Numbered from the stretch's first letter, positions 36,031 to 45,953 are shown. The stretch is 64,000 nucleotides of DNA from WLMZ01 sp031410915 (GCA_031410915.1 JANNZY010000057.1:1-64000), one strand, 5' to 3'. Translations and numbers: made by a program. The notes: a model not told the origin generated them from the sequence alone.

Positions 36031-39000
36031 CCGGGCTCGTGGCGACGAGCGCGGTGAACCACGGCGTGGTGATCGGAATGGCGCACATGGTGGGATCGGT
36101 GGAGGTCGTGGACTCGGCGTGGCATCGACTGCTGGCGCGTCCGCGTCTCGTCGTGGCGACGGCCGTGTTGATCTGCGCGTTGTTGAACATCGTCGAGGTT
36201 GCTCGTCACGGATTCGACTCCGACGAGTGGGGCATGCTCGCCGACGTCTCCGAACTGGTCCTGCCGTTGCTGGCGGTCTTTCTGTGCATACGCCGCGCGC
36301 TGAGCGGGCGCGAGGCGTCGCCGGAGTCGCGGGGCTGGTGGTGGCTGGCAGCAGGTGCGTCGATGTGGGCACTCGGTCAGGTGGCGTGGATCATCCTCGC
36401 CTTCGGCCTGGACATGGACCCCACCGTGTCGGTTGCGACGATCGGCTTCGTCGGCTGGTCGGTGCTGACCGCGATCGGGCTGATGAAGCTGGTCCATCAC
36501 GAGCGCGGCGTGCGCCCATTCCGTTCCATCGTCGCCGAGGCGATGGTGCTGTCGATGTCGATCGGGTTCCTGGTTTGGGAGCTCGGCGTTGCCCCCGACG
36601 CGGCGGGCGAGGACAACTTCACGATGGTGATGCTGGCCGGCGTGCCGATCAGCACGGCGTTCGTGATCGCGATTGCGCTGCTGATCTTCGTCAAGCACCG
36701 CTCGCCGGTGGTGGCCGTCGCCGGTCTGGCCGGCATCGTGCTCGTCGCCGGCGACTCGTTGCTGACGGTGTGGTTCTCCGAGGACCTGCCGCTGTACTCC
36801 ATCGCTCACGGCTTCTACCTCGTCACGTTCGCGCTGATGGCAGTGGCCACGGTGCTCCCGCACCGCATCGGCGACGACTCGACCGGCTCCAGCCTCGGCC
36901 GGTTGGTGATCGTCAACGTGCCCCTGATCGCCGCGCTCTGGCTGGCGACGTGGCATTACTTGATCCAACACCGCGACGCGACCATCGTGAGCATCTTCAT
37001 CGCGATGGCGCTCGGTGTCGTGATGGCCGTGGCCCAGGTCGCGGCGTGGTTCGAGTCGGGATTTCTGAGCCGGCGACTCGAGCTCCACGTCGAGCAGCTG
37101 GCCGAGATCGAGACCAACCTGCGCAACCTGCTCGACGATCTGCCCGAGGCGGTGGTTGTGCTGTCGCCCGATGGATCGATCCTCGACCTCAATCAGGTGA
37201 TGCTCGAGCTGACCGGTCGGTCGCGAGACGACCTCCTCGGTCGGTCGCTGATCGTGGTCGTGGCCGAGGAGGACCGCCGTGACTTCTACGAGTCGCTGAT
37301 GGAGTTGCGCGCCGGCGAGAGCAACACGCCGCCGACGTTTCGCGTGCCTCACGTCGACGGCTCGTCGGTGATGGTCACGACCGACGTGCGGACGCCTGTC
37401 GCGAACGCTGACCGGATCGTGATGACCCTGCGCGACGTGACGACGCAGCTGACGCGGGCCAGCGAGCTCGAACAGGCCCAGACCCGGTTCCGCCTCGCGT
37501 TCCGGTCCGCGCCGACGGGAATGGCGATGGCGTCGGTGGCCGACTTCACGCTGATCGACGTGAACGACGCGCTCGCGCAGATGCTGGGCACGACCCGCGA
37601 CCGGTTGATCGGCAAGTCGCTGCGCAGCATCACGCACCCCGACGACTGGCCGCAGACGGCAAACGCGATGAATGGCATCGACGAGGGTGGCCCGTTCGGC
37701 ACCAGCTTCGACAAGCGGTTCATCCGCCCCGACGGCCAGTTGATCTGGGCTCACGCGTCGATCGGCCGGATGGTGGGCGAGACCGGCCAGGAGATGGCGA
37801 TCGCGCACATCCAGGACATCACCGATCAGCGCCGCGCTGCTGCGCACCTGCAGTGGGCGGCGAGCCACGACGTCTTGACGGGGCTGCCCAATCGCACCCA
37901 CTTCCTGGAACAGCTCCGCCGACGATTGGACGGTGCCGAGCTCGGCTCGATCGCGGTGCTGTTCATCGACCTCGACAACTTCAAGGTCGTCAACGACAGC
38001 CTCGGACACGCTGTCGGTGATGAACTGCTGCGTGGCATGAGCGAGCGCTTGCGCTCCGTCGTGCGCGATCGTGACATGCTCGGCCGCTTCGGTGGCGACG
38101 AGTTCATCGTCATGCTCGACGGCCTGCAGACCGAGATATCGCCGACCGACGTCGCCGAGCGACTGCGCCAGGCGATCATGCAGCCGCTGATGATCGACGG
38201 TGCCGAGTTGTTCGTGTCGGGCAGCATCGGCATCGCGTTCGCCGATCGTCCCGGCGTGACCGCGGACGAGCTCCTTCGCGACGCCGACGCGGCGATGTAT
38301 CGGGCCAAGGCGCGGGGTCGGGACTGCATCGAAGTGTTTGCGCCGGGGGCGCACGAGACATCGGTGCTCGCGCTGCGAACGTCGGGAGAGCTGCGTCATG
38401 GCTTGGAGCGCGGCGAGGTCGTGCCGTACTACCAGCCGATCGTCGATCTGGCGAGCGGCCAGTTGACCGGCTTCGAGGTGCTCGCCCGCTGGCGGCACCC
38501 CGATCGCGGGTTGCTCGGCCCGGACCAGTTCCTGCCAATGGCGGAAGAGACCGGTCTGATCGGCGAGGTCGGCGCGAACGTGCTCCGAGCGTCGTTGACC
38601 CAACTCGGCCGCTGGCAGACGTCGGTGCCGTCGCTGGCCAACGTGACGATGGCCGTCAACGTGTCGGTCCGCCAGTTGATCGACGCCCGCTTCAACGACG
38701 TTGTGCGCGAGGCACTGGCCGAGAGCGGTGTGCGGGCCGATTCGTTGTGGCTGGAGATCACCGAGACCGCACTGATGAGCGACGTCAAGGCGGCCACGAT
38801 CGCACTGCGCAACCTGCGCAGCCTCGGTCTGCACCTGTCCGTCGACGACTTCGGCACCGGCTACTCGTCACTGACCTACCTCAAACGCTTCCCGGTCGAG
38901 GCGATCAAGGTGGATCGCACGTTCGTCAAGGGTCTCGGCATCGACGCCGAGGACACCACGATCGTGGAGGCCGTCGTCAACCTCGGCAAGTCGCTCGGGC

Positions 39001-39140
39001 TGGCGGTCGTGGCCGAAGGCGTGGAGACTCCGCTGCAGCTGTCGAGGCTGCGCGAGATGGGCTGCGATCGGGCGCAGGGCTACCTGTTCGGCCGGCCGCG
39101 CCCGGCGGCGCTGATCGAAGCGGAGCGGGCCAGCCTGTAG
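36024..39140 (+). CDS. Membrane PAS-GGDEF-EAL cyclic-di-GMP protein
   Basis: 1038 residues if GTG 36024 is used; ATG at 36078 is a possible later start. About eight hydrophobic helices at 40-350 form a membrane sensor. Two PAS domains follow (about 370-480 and 490-610). The GGDEF domain has RFGGDEF with an RxxD inhibitory site (RDRD) five residues before it. The EAL domain has FEVLARW (EVL variant), NVSVRQL, ITETALM, DDFGTGYSS, KVDRTF and VAEGVET, so all metal and catalytic residues appear present. It may both make and degrade c-di-GMP. The input signal is unknown. Confidence 0.93.
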   Translation: MVAGLVATSAVNHGVVIGMAHMVGSVEVVDSAWHRLLARPRLVVATAVLICALLNIVEVARHGFDSDEWGMLADVSELVLPLLAVFLCIRRALSGREASPESRGWWWLAAGASMWALGQVAWIILAFGLDMDPTVSVATIGFVGWSVLTAIGLMKLVHHERGVRPFRSIVAEAMVLSMSIGFLVWELGVAPDAAGEDNFTMVMLAGVPISTAFVIAIALLIFVKHRSPVVAVAGLAGIVLVAGDSLLTVWFSEDLPLYSIAHGFYLVTFALMAVATVLPHRIGDDSTGSSLGRLVIVNVPLIAALWLATWHYLIQHRDATIVSIFIAMALGVVMAVAQVAAWFESGFLSRRLELHVEQLAEIETNLRNLLDDLPEAVVVLSPDGSILDLNQVMLELTGRSRDDLLGRSLIVVVAEEDRRDFYESLMELRAGESNTPPTFRVPHVDGSSVMVTTDVRTPVANADRIVMTLRDVTTQLTRASELEQAQTRFRLAFRSAPTGMAMASVADFTLIDVNDALAQMLGTTRDRLIGKSLRSITHPDDWPQTANAMNGIDEGGPFGTSFDKRFIRPDGQLIWAHASIGRMVGETGQEMAIAHIQDITDQRRAAAHLQWAASHDVLTGLPNRTHFLEQLRRRLDGAELGSIAVLFIDLDNFKVVNDSLGHAVGDELLRGMSERLRSVVRDRDMLGRFGGDEFIVMLDGLQTEISPTDVAERLRQAIMQPLMIDGAELFVSGSIGIAFADRPGVTADELLRDADAAMYRAKARGRDCIEVFAPGAHETSVLALRTSGELRHGLERGEVVPYYQPIVDLASGQLTGFEVLARWRHPDRGLLGPDQFLPMAEETGLIGEVGANVLRASLTQLGRWQTSVPSLANVTMAVNVSVRQLIDARFNDVVREALAESGVRADSLWLEITETALMSDVKAATIALRNLRSLGLHLSVDDFGTGYSSLTYLKRFPVEAIKVDRTFVKGLGIDAEDTTIVEAVVNLGKSLGLAVVAEGVETPLQLSRLREMGCDRAQGYLFGRPRPAALIEAERASL

Positions 39141-39146
39141 ATCGGG

Positions 39147-39746
39147 TCAGACGCCGTGCTTCTTGGCGCGGATGACCAGCACCGCCGGGGCGAGCGCGTT
39201 GCGGGCATTGGTCGGTGCGAGTTCGTGCATCATGTCGACACGGAAGTTCGTGCGCTGCAAGGCCATCATGATGTCGCTGATCGTGCGTGAGCCGCCGCTG
39301 CCGTAGGCCTGCTGCACCACCTGCTGCCCGCCGGCGGAGGCGAGCATCGCCGCGATCGGATGTGGGCCCGCCATCACGAACGACGCCTCCGGCTTGAGCA
39401 CGCGGTGGATCTGTCGCAGCAATCGGGAGAGGTCGTCGACGTCGCCGAGCGTGTGCGACGCGACGACGAGATCGAACGACGCGCTCGTCGCGACACCGAG
39501 ATCGGCGATCTCGGTCTGATGGCACTGGATCGTGACCTCTGCCTCCTGGGCCTGGCGGCGCAGTTGGGCGATGCGGTCCGCCGACGGGTCGACGGCGATG
39601 ACACGTGCGCCGGCGAGCGCCAGCGCGAGCGCGTTGCTGGGTGTGCTGATGCCCAACTCCATGACCCGCTTGCCGGTCACGTCACCGCAGAGTCGCAACT
39701 CCGCGTCGTCAGCCACCGATGATCCGTACCGTACGACTGCTGCCAC
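39147..39746 (-). CDS. Class I SAM-dependent methyltransferase
   Basis: About 200 residues, using GTG 39746. The SAM motif region reads KRVMELGISTPSNALALALAG, with strand 2 VIAVDPSADRIAQL and motif III FDLVVASHTLGDVDDLSRLLRQIHRVL. The first glycine-rich loop is atypical (ELGISTPSN instead of ExGxGxG). The start is uncertain: a GGAGGGG lies five bases before an in-frame CTG at 39755, and a longer frame would overlap the divergent DUF5318 gene's promoter. The substrate is unknown. Confidence 0.8.
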   Translation of the reverse strand: MAAVVRYGSSVADDAELRLCGDVTGKRVMELGISTPSNALALALAGARVIAVDPSADRIAQLRRQAQEAEVTIQCHQTEIADLGVATSASFDLVVASHTLGDVDDLSRLLRQIHRVLKPEASFVMAGPHPIAAMLASAGGQQVVQQAYGSGGSRTISDIMMALQRTNFRVDMMHELAPTNARNALAPAVLVIRAKKHGV

Positions 39747-39820
39747 GGCATCCAGTGTTACCCCTCCGCCGACGCCGTGCGCGGATGAGCTTCGGGCGCG
39801 AGTGGATAGCCTTGGGCGCA

Positions 39821-40243
39821 ATGTCGTTCTCGGTCAACACGTTGCGCGGTGGGGCCCCCAATGGCGGGCGCGCAGTCGTGGATCACCGTCTCGAGCGACT
39901 GTCGTTGATCAACGAGGTGCGACGCGGTCGCTTGCGACGCGAGCAGGTGTGTGACGCCCACCCGGAGCTGATCCGAGCGGCCAAGAACATGGGCGCACAG
40001 AGCAGCGTCACCTGTCCGATCTGCGAAGAGGTCAAGCTCGTTCTCGTCACCTACGTGTTCGGCGCGAGGCTGCCGTCGCACGGCCGCTGTGTGTCCACCA
40101 AGGAGGAGCTGGCCAAGTACAACACGCGCGACGACGAGCTGGATGCGTACGTGGTCGAGGCGTGTGTGAACTGCCGGTGGCATCACCTGCTCCGTGTGCT
40201 GCCCGTCGGTGGCCGCGGTGCGCAGCGCGTCAGAACGGACTGA
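39821..40243 (+). CDS. DUF5318 family protein
   Basis: 140 residues from ATG 39821. The conserved DUF5318 pattern is clear: LINEVRRGRLRREQVCDAHPELIRAAKNMG, then CPICEEVKLVLVTYVFG and VEACVNCRWHHLLRV. The two CxxC pairs probably bind zinc. In Mycobacterium a DUF5318 gene precedes ponA1; no penicillin-binding transglycosylase follows here. The molecular role is unknown. Its end overlaps the convergent DinB gene by 14 bases. Confidence 0.9.
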   Translation: MSFSVNTLRGGAPNGGRAVVDHRLERLSLINEVRRGRLRREQVCDAHPELIRAAKNMGAQSSVTCPICEEVKLVLVTYVFGARLPSHGRCVSTKEELAKYNTRDDELDAYVVEACVNCRWHHLLRVLPVGGRGAQRVRTD

Positions 40244-40802
40244 GGCCCAGCCGGTTGCGCACGCCCACCATCTCGCCGACGTGCGCGTGGCGGTGACCGA
40301 TGCACTCCCATTGGACAAACCAGGCAACGGTCTTGCCCGTCCACATCGCGTGCAGCCACGAGAGTGGACCATCGGCGGCGATGCCGGCCTTGTGCTCGAG
40401 TCGCCAGCTGGATTCGGGGATCGAGTCGAGCGCCATGATGCTGATCGTGTCGATCCACGCCTGCGCACCGGCCTCGACTGCGGCCACGTAGGCGCGCAGC
40501 TCGTCGAGACGCAGCGCGTCCGTGACCGTATCGTCTTCGGCCTCACTCAAGCCGGCCGACGCGTCGAAGCGCTCGAGCCCGATCGCCTCGCGGTGCTCGA
40601 CCAGAACCGGCTGATGGTTGCGGATCGCGGTGTTGAGGGCAAGGTCGTGGTGGTACGTCATGTGGAACAGCAGCCACGCGATCGACGATCCGCCGTCGCT
40701 GTGTGACTTCCAGTGGCGTGGGGTGACGTGCTTGACGATCGCGCTCTCGAAACGAGTGGCGACGCTGGCGTGGTCGGTGTCGATCCAAGTCTTGAGGTCC
40801 AC
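40230..40802 (-). CDS. DinB-like metal-binding protein
   Basis: 190 residues. The four-helix DinB/YfiT pattern is visible with histidines at helix positions SSIAWLLFHMTYHHDLALN and QWECIGHRHAHVGEMVGVRN, which would supply the three metal ligands. Members include thiol-dependent S-transferases (mycothiol- or bacillithiol-dependent); the specific reaction is not known. Convergent with DUF5318 and 69 bases downstream of the triple-fusion gene. Confidence 0.85.
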   Translation of the reverse strand: MDLKTWIDTDHASVATRFESAIVKHVTPRHWKSHSDGGSSIAWLLFHMTYHHDLALNTAIRNHQPVLVEHREAIGLERFDASAGLSEAEDDTVTDALRLDELRAYVAAVEAGAQAWIDTISIMALDSIPESSWRLEHKAGIAADGPLSWLHAMWTGKTVAWFVQWECIGHRHAHVGEMVGVRNRLGLSPF

Positions 40803-40871
40803 GGCGCAAACTCTGACACACGATGCGCGGCCGTGCCCACGACGGTGCGCGGCCCGGGCGATCGCTGCGCG

Positions 40872-43800
40872 CTAGGCCGCGCCGGGAGGGATCGCCCAGA
40901 GCAGGTGGTCGAGCGTTGCCAGGAAGTGGTCGCAGTCCGTCGTGCTGAACACGATCGGCGGCTTGATCTTCAACACGTTGTGATGAGGACCCTCGGTGCT
41001 CAGCAGGATGCCCAGGTTCTTCATCGCCTCGACCGTCAAGCGCAGTTCGGCGGCGGCGGGCTCGAGCGTGACGCGATCGCGCACCATCTCCACGCCGATG
41101 AACAGTCCGTGGCCTCGTACGTCGCCGATGATCGAGTGGTGCTCGGCGATCCGGCGCAGGCCGGCCATCATCCGATCGCCGACGACGGCCGCGTTGTGCA
41201 GCAGCCGTTCCTCGCGGATCACATCGAGCACGGCGAGTCCGATCGCTGCCGACACCGGGTTGCCGCCGAACGTGGAGAAGTACTCCATCCCGTTGGCGAA
41301 CGCGTCGGCGATCTCCGGCGTCGTCACGACCGCGGCCATCGGATGCCCGTTGCCGATCGGCTTGCCGAGCGTGACGATGTCGGGAACCACGCCCTGTGTC
41401 TCGAACGCCCACATGTGCGAGCCGACCCGACCAAAGCCGATCTGCACCTCGTCGGCGATGCAGACCCCGCCCGCCGCGCGGACGTGCTCGTAGGCGCTGG
41501 CCAGGTAGCCGTCGGGCAATGTGAGCATGCCGCCGGTGCCGAGAATCGCCTCGCTGAAGAACGCGGCCGGGGCCCGCTTGCGAAGCGTGATGTCGTTGAT
41601 GCGGTCCTGCACGCTCGCCGCGTAGGCAGGCCCGGCGTCCGGCGCGCCGTAGCGCACGTGACCGCGGTACAGATCGGGCATCTCCGCGACCCAGACGTGG
41701 TCGGGCTTGCCGGTACCACCCGGACCGGCGAACTTGTACGGGCTGACGTCGACAATGGACGTCAGGTTGCCGTGGTACACGTGGTCGACGGTGATGACGT
41801 CGCGGTTGTGCGTGTACGTGCGCGCCAGACGGAGCGCGAGATCGTTGGCCTCGCTGCCGGAGTTGACCATGAACACGACACTGAGCCCGTCCGGCATCGT
41901 GTCGGTCAACCGGCGCGAGTACTCGACCACGTTGTCGTGCAGGTATCGCGAGTTGGTGTTCAGCCGCGCCATCTGGCGTTGCCCGGCGGCGACGACGCGG
42001 GGATGGCAGTGGCCGACGTGGCACACGTTGTTGACCATGTCGAGGAAGCGCCGGCCCTCGTCATCGATCAGGGTCGCGCCCTCGCCGGCCACGATCTTGA
42101 GCGGGTCCTCGTAGGCCAGGCTCAACGAGCGGCCGAGTACGTGCTGGCGCTCGCGACGGAGCCAGTCGGCATCCCGTTCGACCACCGAGCTGACGTCGGC
42201 TGCCAGACCGAGCACGAGGTTGGGATTCACGAAGACGCTGCGCCAGACGTCCCACTGGCTGCGCGCAACGACGCCGATGATCTGCTCGACGTTCCATCCA
42301 CACAGGTCGGTCATCACCTGGAAGTGCAGGTGCGCCGGCCAGTTGCCGTTCTCGTCGCGCGTGCCGAGGCGCCCGACGCGTTGCCCCGCAGCAACCCGCT
42401 GACCCGGCGACAGCGTCGTCAGGCTCGCCGGCGAGAGGTGCCCGTAGACGGTCCAAAACGGAGTGCCCGCTCCGGTGGCGTGTTCGAGCACGACCATGCC
42501 GCCGAAGCCGAGCGGCACGGCGTCGTTGCCGATGGCCGTCACGTTGCCGGCCAGGGGCGCGAGCACCGCCTCGCCAGCGGGAGCGAACAGGTCGATGCCG
42601 ACGTGGATCGTGCGGCGCTCGCCGGGGTCTGACGTCTCGAACTCGGGCGCGTCGTAGATCGAGCGGTCCTCGCCGTAGCGGCCGATCGGGACGATCGCGG
42701 CGAGTGCCTCGTCGCTGTACAGCGCATCCAGGCTGAGGTCGCCCGATCGCGGTGTCAGATCCATCACCGTGAGGTGCTTTGCGGACAGGTCGCGATCGAG
42801 CACGTTGTGGAACTCGTGCCCGTTGCGCTCGAGCCAGAGCTCGACGTCGCGGCGAGTGGGCACCGCTTCGAATCGGCACGCGGCACGGAAGCGCATCGTC
42901 GCGACGCGGCGGTTCTCGGCCAGCAGCCGCTGCAGGCGGTCCCACACGTCGACCTGGCTGATCAACAGGTAGGTGTTGTCCGGTTGCTCGTTGATCTGCT
43001 TGGCCGCCATGCTGATGCTGACCGCGTAGCGGGTGAGGATGAGATCGAAGAGCAGCTCGACCTCGGTCTCGGTCAGTGCGCTGATGTCGTGGTATGCGGA
43101 CACGAGCGGCACGACGGCGCCGACCGGATCGTGCGTGCCGATCATTGCGTAGGCACACGCAATGGCGACCTCGTTGATCCGCCACGTCTCGACCGTGTCG
43201 CCGAAGTCGATCAGACCACACACCACGCCGTCGTCACTGAGGAGCACGTTGTAGTCGTTGGCATCGTTGTGCACGACCTGGCGTGGCTGGTGGCGCATGC
43301 GTGGCTCGACCTGCGCGGTGAATCGTCGCAACACGGCATCCACGGCACGTCGCTTGTCGGGATCGGTGATCAGCGCCGCGTTGAGCGCGTGCTTGTCGGC
43401 GTAGGCGAGGTCCCACAGATGATGGCGCTTCGCCGCCGGATGATGGAAGTCGGCGAGCGCAAGATCGAGTTGGGCAAGCAGTCGGCCGAGGGAGGCGACA
43501 GCGCGGTGCCGGCCACGCGCGGACGTCCACTCCGCCCGGGCCCACACCGCGCCGTCGAGCCAGCTGGTGAGGCGCAGCACCCGTCGCGCGCCATCGTCAT
43601 CGGTCACCTCGGGCAGCGGTTCGCCACCGCGCGCGAGGATCAACCGTTGCACGCCATCGTGCTGTTCGAGATGCTGCAGGACTGCGGCCTGCAGCTCGGT
43701 GGATCCGCGTTCGGCACCGTCGGCGTGCACCCGCAGCACGAAGCGCCGACCGTCGGCGGCGGTGACCGCGAAGTTGCGGTCGATCTCGCCGGGCAGCGGC

Positions 43801-43901
43801 TGGATGGTGCCGGTGATGCCGTAGTGCTCGTCGAGGGCGCGCTCCGCGAGCGCGACCAGCGGGTCGGACGCGACACCGTCGGGTGACTCGAGCGAATCCA
43901 A
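40872..43901 (-). CDS. Fusion: phosphotransferase / M23 peptidase-like / class III aminotransferase
   Basis: 1009 residues from TTG 43901; the frame extends further but would run through the divergent reductase gene. Residues 1-330: aminoglycoside/choline-kinase-like fold with VVHNDANDYN (about 210) and GLIDFGD. Residues 400-540: LytM/M23-like domain with HVGID and HLHF, so the zinc ligands are present. Residues 590-1009: class III PLP aminotransferase, with VNSGSEAND, ADEVQIGFGRVG and the PLP lysine in TLGKPIGNGHP (about 844). The fold set suggests kinase and lyase or aminotransferase steps on one phosphorylated amino alcohol or amino acid; the role of the M23 domain in the cytosol is unclear. 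Confidence 0.9.
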   Translation of the reverse strand: MDSLESPDGVASDPLVALAERALDEHYGITGTIQPLPGEIDRNFAVTAADGRRFVLRVHADGAERGSTELQAAVLQHLEQHDGVQRLILARGGEPLPEVTDDDGARRVLRLTSWLDGAVWARAEWTSARGRHRAVASLGRLLAQLDLALADFHHPAAKRHHLWDLAYADKHALNAALITDPDKRRAVDAVLRRFTAQVEPRMRHQPRQVVHNDANDYNVLLSDDGVVCGLIDFGDTVETWRINEVAIACAYAMIGTHDPVGAVVPLVSAYHDISALTETEVELLFDLILTRYAVSISMAAKQINEQPDNTYLLISQVDVWDRLQRLLAENRRVATMRFRAACRFEAVPTRRDVELWLERNGHEFHNVLDRDLSAKHLTVMDLTPRSGDLSLDALYSDEALAAIVPIGRYGEDRSIYDAPEFETSDPGERRTIHVGIDLFAPAGEAVLAPLAGNVTAIGNDAVPLGFGGMVVLEHATGAGTPFWTVYGHLSPASLTTLSPGQRVAAGQRVGRLGTRDENGNWPAHLHFQVMTDLCGWNVEQIIGVVARSQWDVWRSVFVNPNLVLGLAADVSSVVERDADWLRRERQHVLGRSLSLAYEDPLKIVAGEGATLIDDEGRRFLDMVNNVCHVGHCHPRVVAAGQRQMARLNTNSRYLHDNVVEYSRRLTDTMPDGLSVVFMVNSGSEANDLALRLARTYTHNRDVITVDHVYHGNLTSIVDVSPYKFAGPGGTGKPDHVWVAEMPDLYRGHVRYGAPDAGPAYAASVQDRINDITLRKRAPAAFFSEAILGTGGMLTLPDGYLASAYEHVRAAGGVCIADEVQIGFGRVGSHMWAFETQGVVPDIVTLGKPIGNGHPMAAVVTTPEIADAFANGMEYFSTFGGNPVSAAIGLAVLDVIREERLLHNAAVVGDRMMAGLRRIAEHHSIIGDVRGHGLFIGVEMVRDRVTLEPAAAELRLTVEAMKNLGILLSTEGPHHNVLKIKPPIVFSTTDCDHFLATLDHLLWAIPPGAA

Positions 43902-43934
43902 GGAAAGCAGTCTGCCATACGCTGAAATCAAGGG

Positions 43935-45953
43935 ATGAGCGAGATGACGACGACGGATGAGCGGTTCCCCCACGTGTTCGAACCGCTGACCCTGCGGCAT
44001 CGCACGTTGCGGGCCCGGATCAACTTCGGCGCGCACACGGCGAACATGGCCGAGCGCGGCCTGCCATCCGAGCGCCACGTGGGCTACTACCGCGAGCGGG
44101 CGCTCGGCGGGGCCGGGATGATCGTCGTCGAGCCGGTGCCGGTGCATCGGACGGCGGTCCTGACACGGGGCAACTTCCTTGCTGACGACGACGCCGTGGT
44201 TCCCGGGTTCCGTCGCATCGTCGACGCCTGCCGCGACGCCAGCGACGGTGAGGTCGTGATGGTGCACCAGCTGTACCACGTCGGCCAGCACGGCGACGCC
44301 GACAACTCGTTTTCGCCGAACTGGTCACCGTCGGGCCTGCCGTCGTACCACGACGCCGACGGCAGCCACATGATGAGCGAAGTCGAGATCCGCGAGTTGA
44401 TCGATGCGTTCGTTCGAGCTGCGGCGCGTGCCCAACGGTGTGGCTTCGACGGCGTCGAGCTGTTCGCCGCGTACCACGCCGTCATCGACCAGTTCTGGAC
44501 GCCGTGGTCCAACCGGCGCACCGACCGCTGGGGTGGCTCACTGGAGAATCGTGTCCGCTTCTCGGCCACGCTGCTGACGGAGATCCGCGCCGCGGTCGGG
44601 GTCGACTTCATCGTCGGGCTCGCGGTGAACCTCGACCCAGGCTCGGCCCCGTCGCTGTCCGTGGAGGCGTTGCAAGAGGTGGTTGCGTGGCACGACGAGC
44701 GGTCGTTGATGGACTACGTCACGTGTGGCACCGGCAGCTACTTCGATCCAGCGCCGCTCATCCCACCATCGCTGTACCCGCAACGACTCGGCGAGCCGTT
44801 TGCCGCAGCGCTCAAAGCGGTCACGTCCCACGCGCTGGTGCAAGCCGAGAGCCACATCCGCACACCGGCTGCGGCTGACGAGGTGATCGCCGCCGGACAT
44901 GCCGACATGGTCTCCATCGTGCGCGGCCAGATCGCCGACCCGCATCTCGTCGCCAAGGCCCGGCGCGGCCGTGCCGGCGAGGTGCGGCCGTGCATCTCGT
45001 GCAACCAGCTCTGCTGGGGCCGGCGCTCACGCGACTACTGGATCTCGTGCCTGATCAATCCCTCGGCCGGCCGCGAGTTCCAATGGGGCGGCCACCGCTT
45101 CGAGCCCGCCGCCGCGCCGCGCCGGATCGCGGTCATCGGCGGGGGACCGGCCGGGTTGGAGTTGGCTCGCGTCGTCGCAGAACGCGGACATGCGGTCACG
45201 CTGTTCGAGGCGGCCGATCTGCTCGGCGGGCAGTGGCGCTTGGCCGGACTGCAGCCGAGCCGGGGACAGATCCTGGACCACCTCGACTGGTACTGGCGTG
45301 AGCTCGATCGGCTCCGTGTCGTCGTGCGCCTCGGCACAGCGCTCGACGCCGCAGCCATCGCGACGCTCCACGTCGACGATGTCGTGCTCGCGACCGGCGC
45401 GCGGCCGGCCCGGGCCGGGTTCCAGCGGGCAGCGGCGATGGTCGACCGGCTGCCGGGTATCGATGCGCCGAACGTCGCCGCGGTGCACGACGTCCTCAGC
45501 GGCGACGCTGTTCCGGCCGGCCGGGTCGTGCTGCTCGACGACCTCGGCGACTGGCGCGGCATCGGCACGGCGATGTTCCTGCAGGAGCGGGGCTGCGCCG
45601 TCACTGTGGTGACGTCGGCTCCGGTCATCGCCAGCGGGCTGTTCCACAGCGCGGCGGACACGCCCGCGCGCAAGCGATTCGCGACGGAAGGCGGCGAGAT
45701 GCGCCCGTTCACCGTGGTCGACGAATGGACGTCCGCTGGTGCGCGCTGTCACTCGACACTGACCGGGCAGGTCGAGACGATCGGCGCAGACTGGTTGGTC
45801 GTCGCCGAGACGGCGATCGTCCAGGATCAGATCATGCGGTCACTCGACGGATCCCAACTGCCCTTCAGGGTGCACGCGATCGGCGACTGCGTCGCGCCGC
45901 GGCGAGCGAGCCTGGCGATCCACGAGGGTCGCGAACTCGGCCTGCGTTTGTGA
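43935..45953 (+). CDS. Old Yellow Enzyme-type NADH:flavin oxidoreductase with FeS and FAD domains
   Basis: 672 residues. FMN TIM barrel (1-340) with MVHQLYHVGQHG, RCGFDGVELFAAYHAVIDQFWTP-like active-site strand (the usual H-x-x-L-x-x-Q-F becomes YHAVIDQFW) and IVRGQIADPHLVAKA. An iron-sulfur cluster motif CISCNQLCWGRRSRDYWISC follows, then an FAD/NAD domain with VIGGGPAGLELARVVAERG. This is the 2,4-dienoyl-CoA reductase / trimethylamine-dehydrogenase architecture. The native substrate cannot be told; dimethylglycine/TMA-type or enoate substrates are both known in the group. Starts 33 bases from the divergent fusion gene. Confidence 0.92.
   Translation: MSEMTTTDERFPHVFEPLTLRHRTLRARINFGAHTANMAERGLPSERHVGYYRERALGGAGMIVVEPVPVHRTAVLTRGNFLADDDAVVPGFRRIVDACRDASDGEVVMVHQLYHVGQHGDADNSFSPNWSPSGLPSYHDADGSHMMSEVEIRELIDAFVRAAARAQRCGFDGVELFAAYHAVIDQFWTPWSNRRTDRWGGSLENRVRFSATLLTEIRAAVGVDFIVGLAVNLDPGSAPSLSVEALQEVVAWHDERSLMDYVTCGTGSYFDPAPLIPPSLYPQRLGEPFAAALKAVTSHALVQAESHIRTPAAADEVIAAGHADMVSIVRGQIADPHLVAKARRGRAGEVRPCISCNQLCWGRRSRDYWISCLINPSAGREFQWGGHRFEPAAAPRRIAVIGGGPAGLELARVVAERGHAVTLFEAADLLGGQWRLAGLQPSRGQILDHLDWYWRELDRLRVVVRLGTALDAAAIATLHVDDVVLATGARPARAGFQRAAAMVDRLPGIDAPNVAAVHDVLSGDAVPAGRVVLLDDLGDWRGIGTAMFLQERGCAVTVVTSAPVIASGLFHSAADTPARKRFATEGGEMRPFTVVDEWTSAGARCHSTLTGQVETIGADWLVVAETAIVQDQIMRSLDGSQLPFRVHAIGDCVAPRRASLAIHEGRELGLRL

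Noticed and set aside
34254..38834. A 1526-codon open frame on the minus strand
   Set aside because: It lies opposite the amidohydrolase, CCA and GGDEF/EAL genes, whose motifs are unmistakable; it is a GC-driven shadow.
40713..42632. A 639-codon frame opposite the aminotransferase fusion
   Set aside because: Shadow frame; the opposite strand has clear catalytic motifs.
43902..44291. N-terminal extension of the triple-fusion protein into the reductase gene
   Set aside because: The extended part has no similarity-like features and would overlap a well-supported divergent gene; TTG 43901 was chosen.
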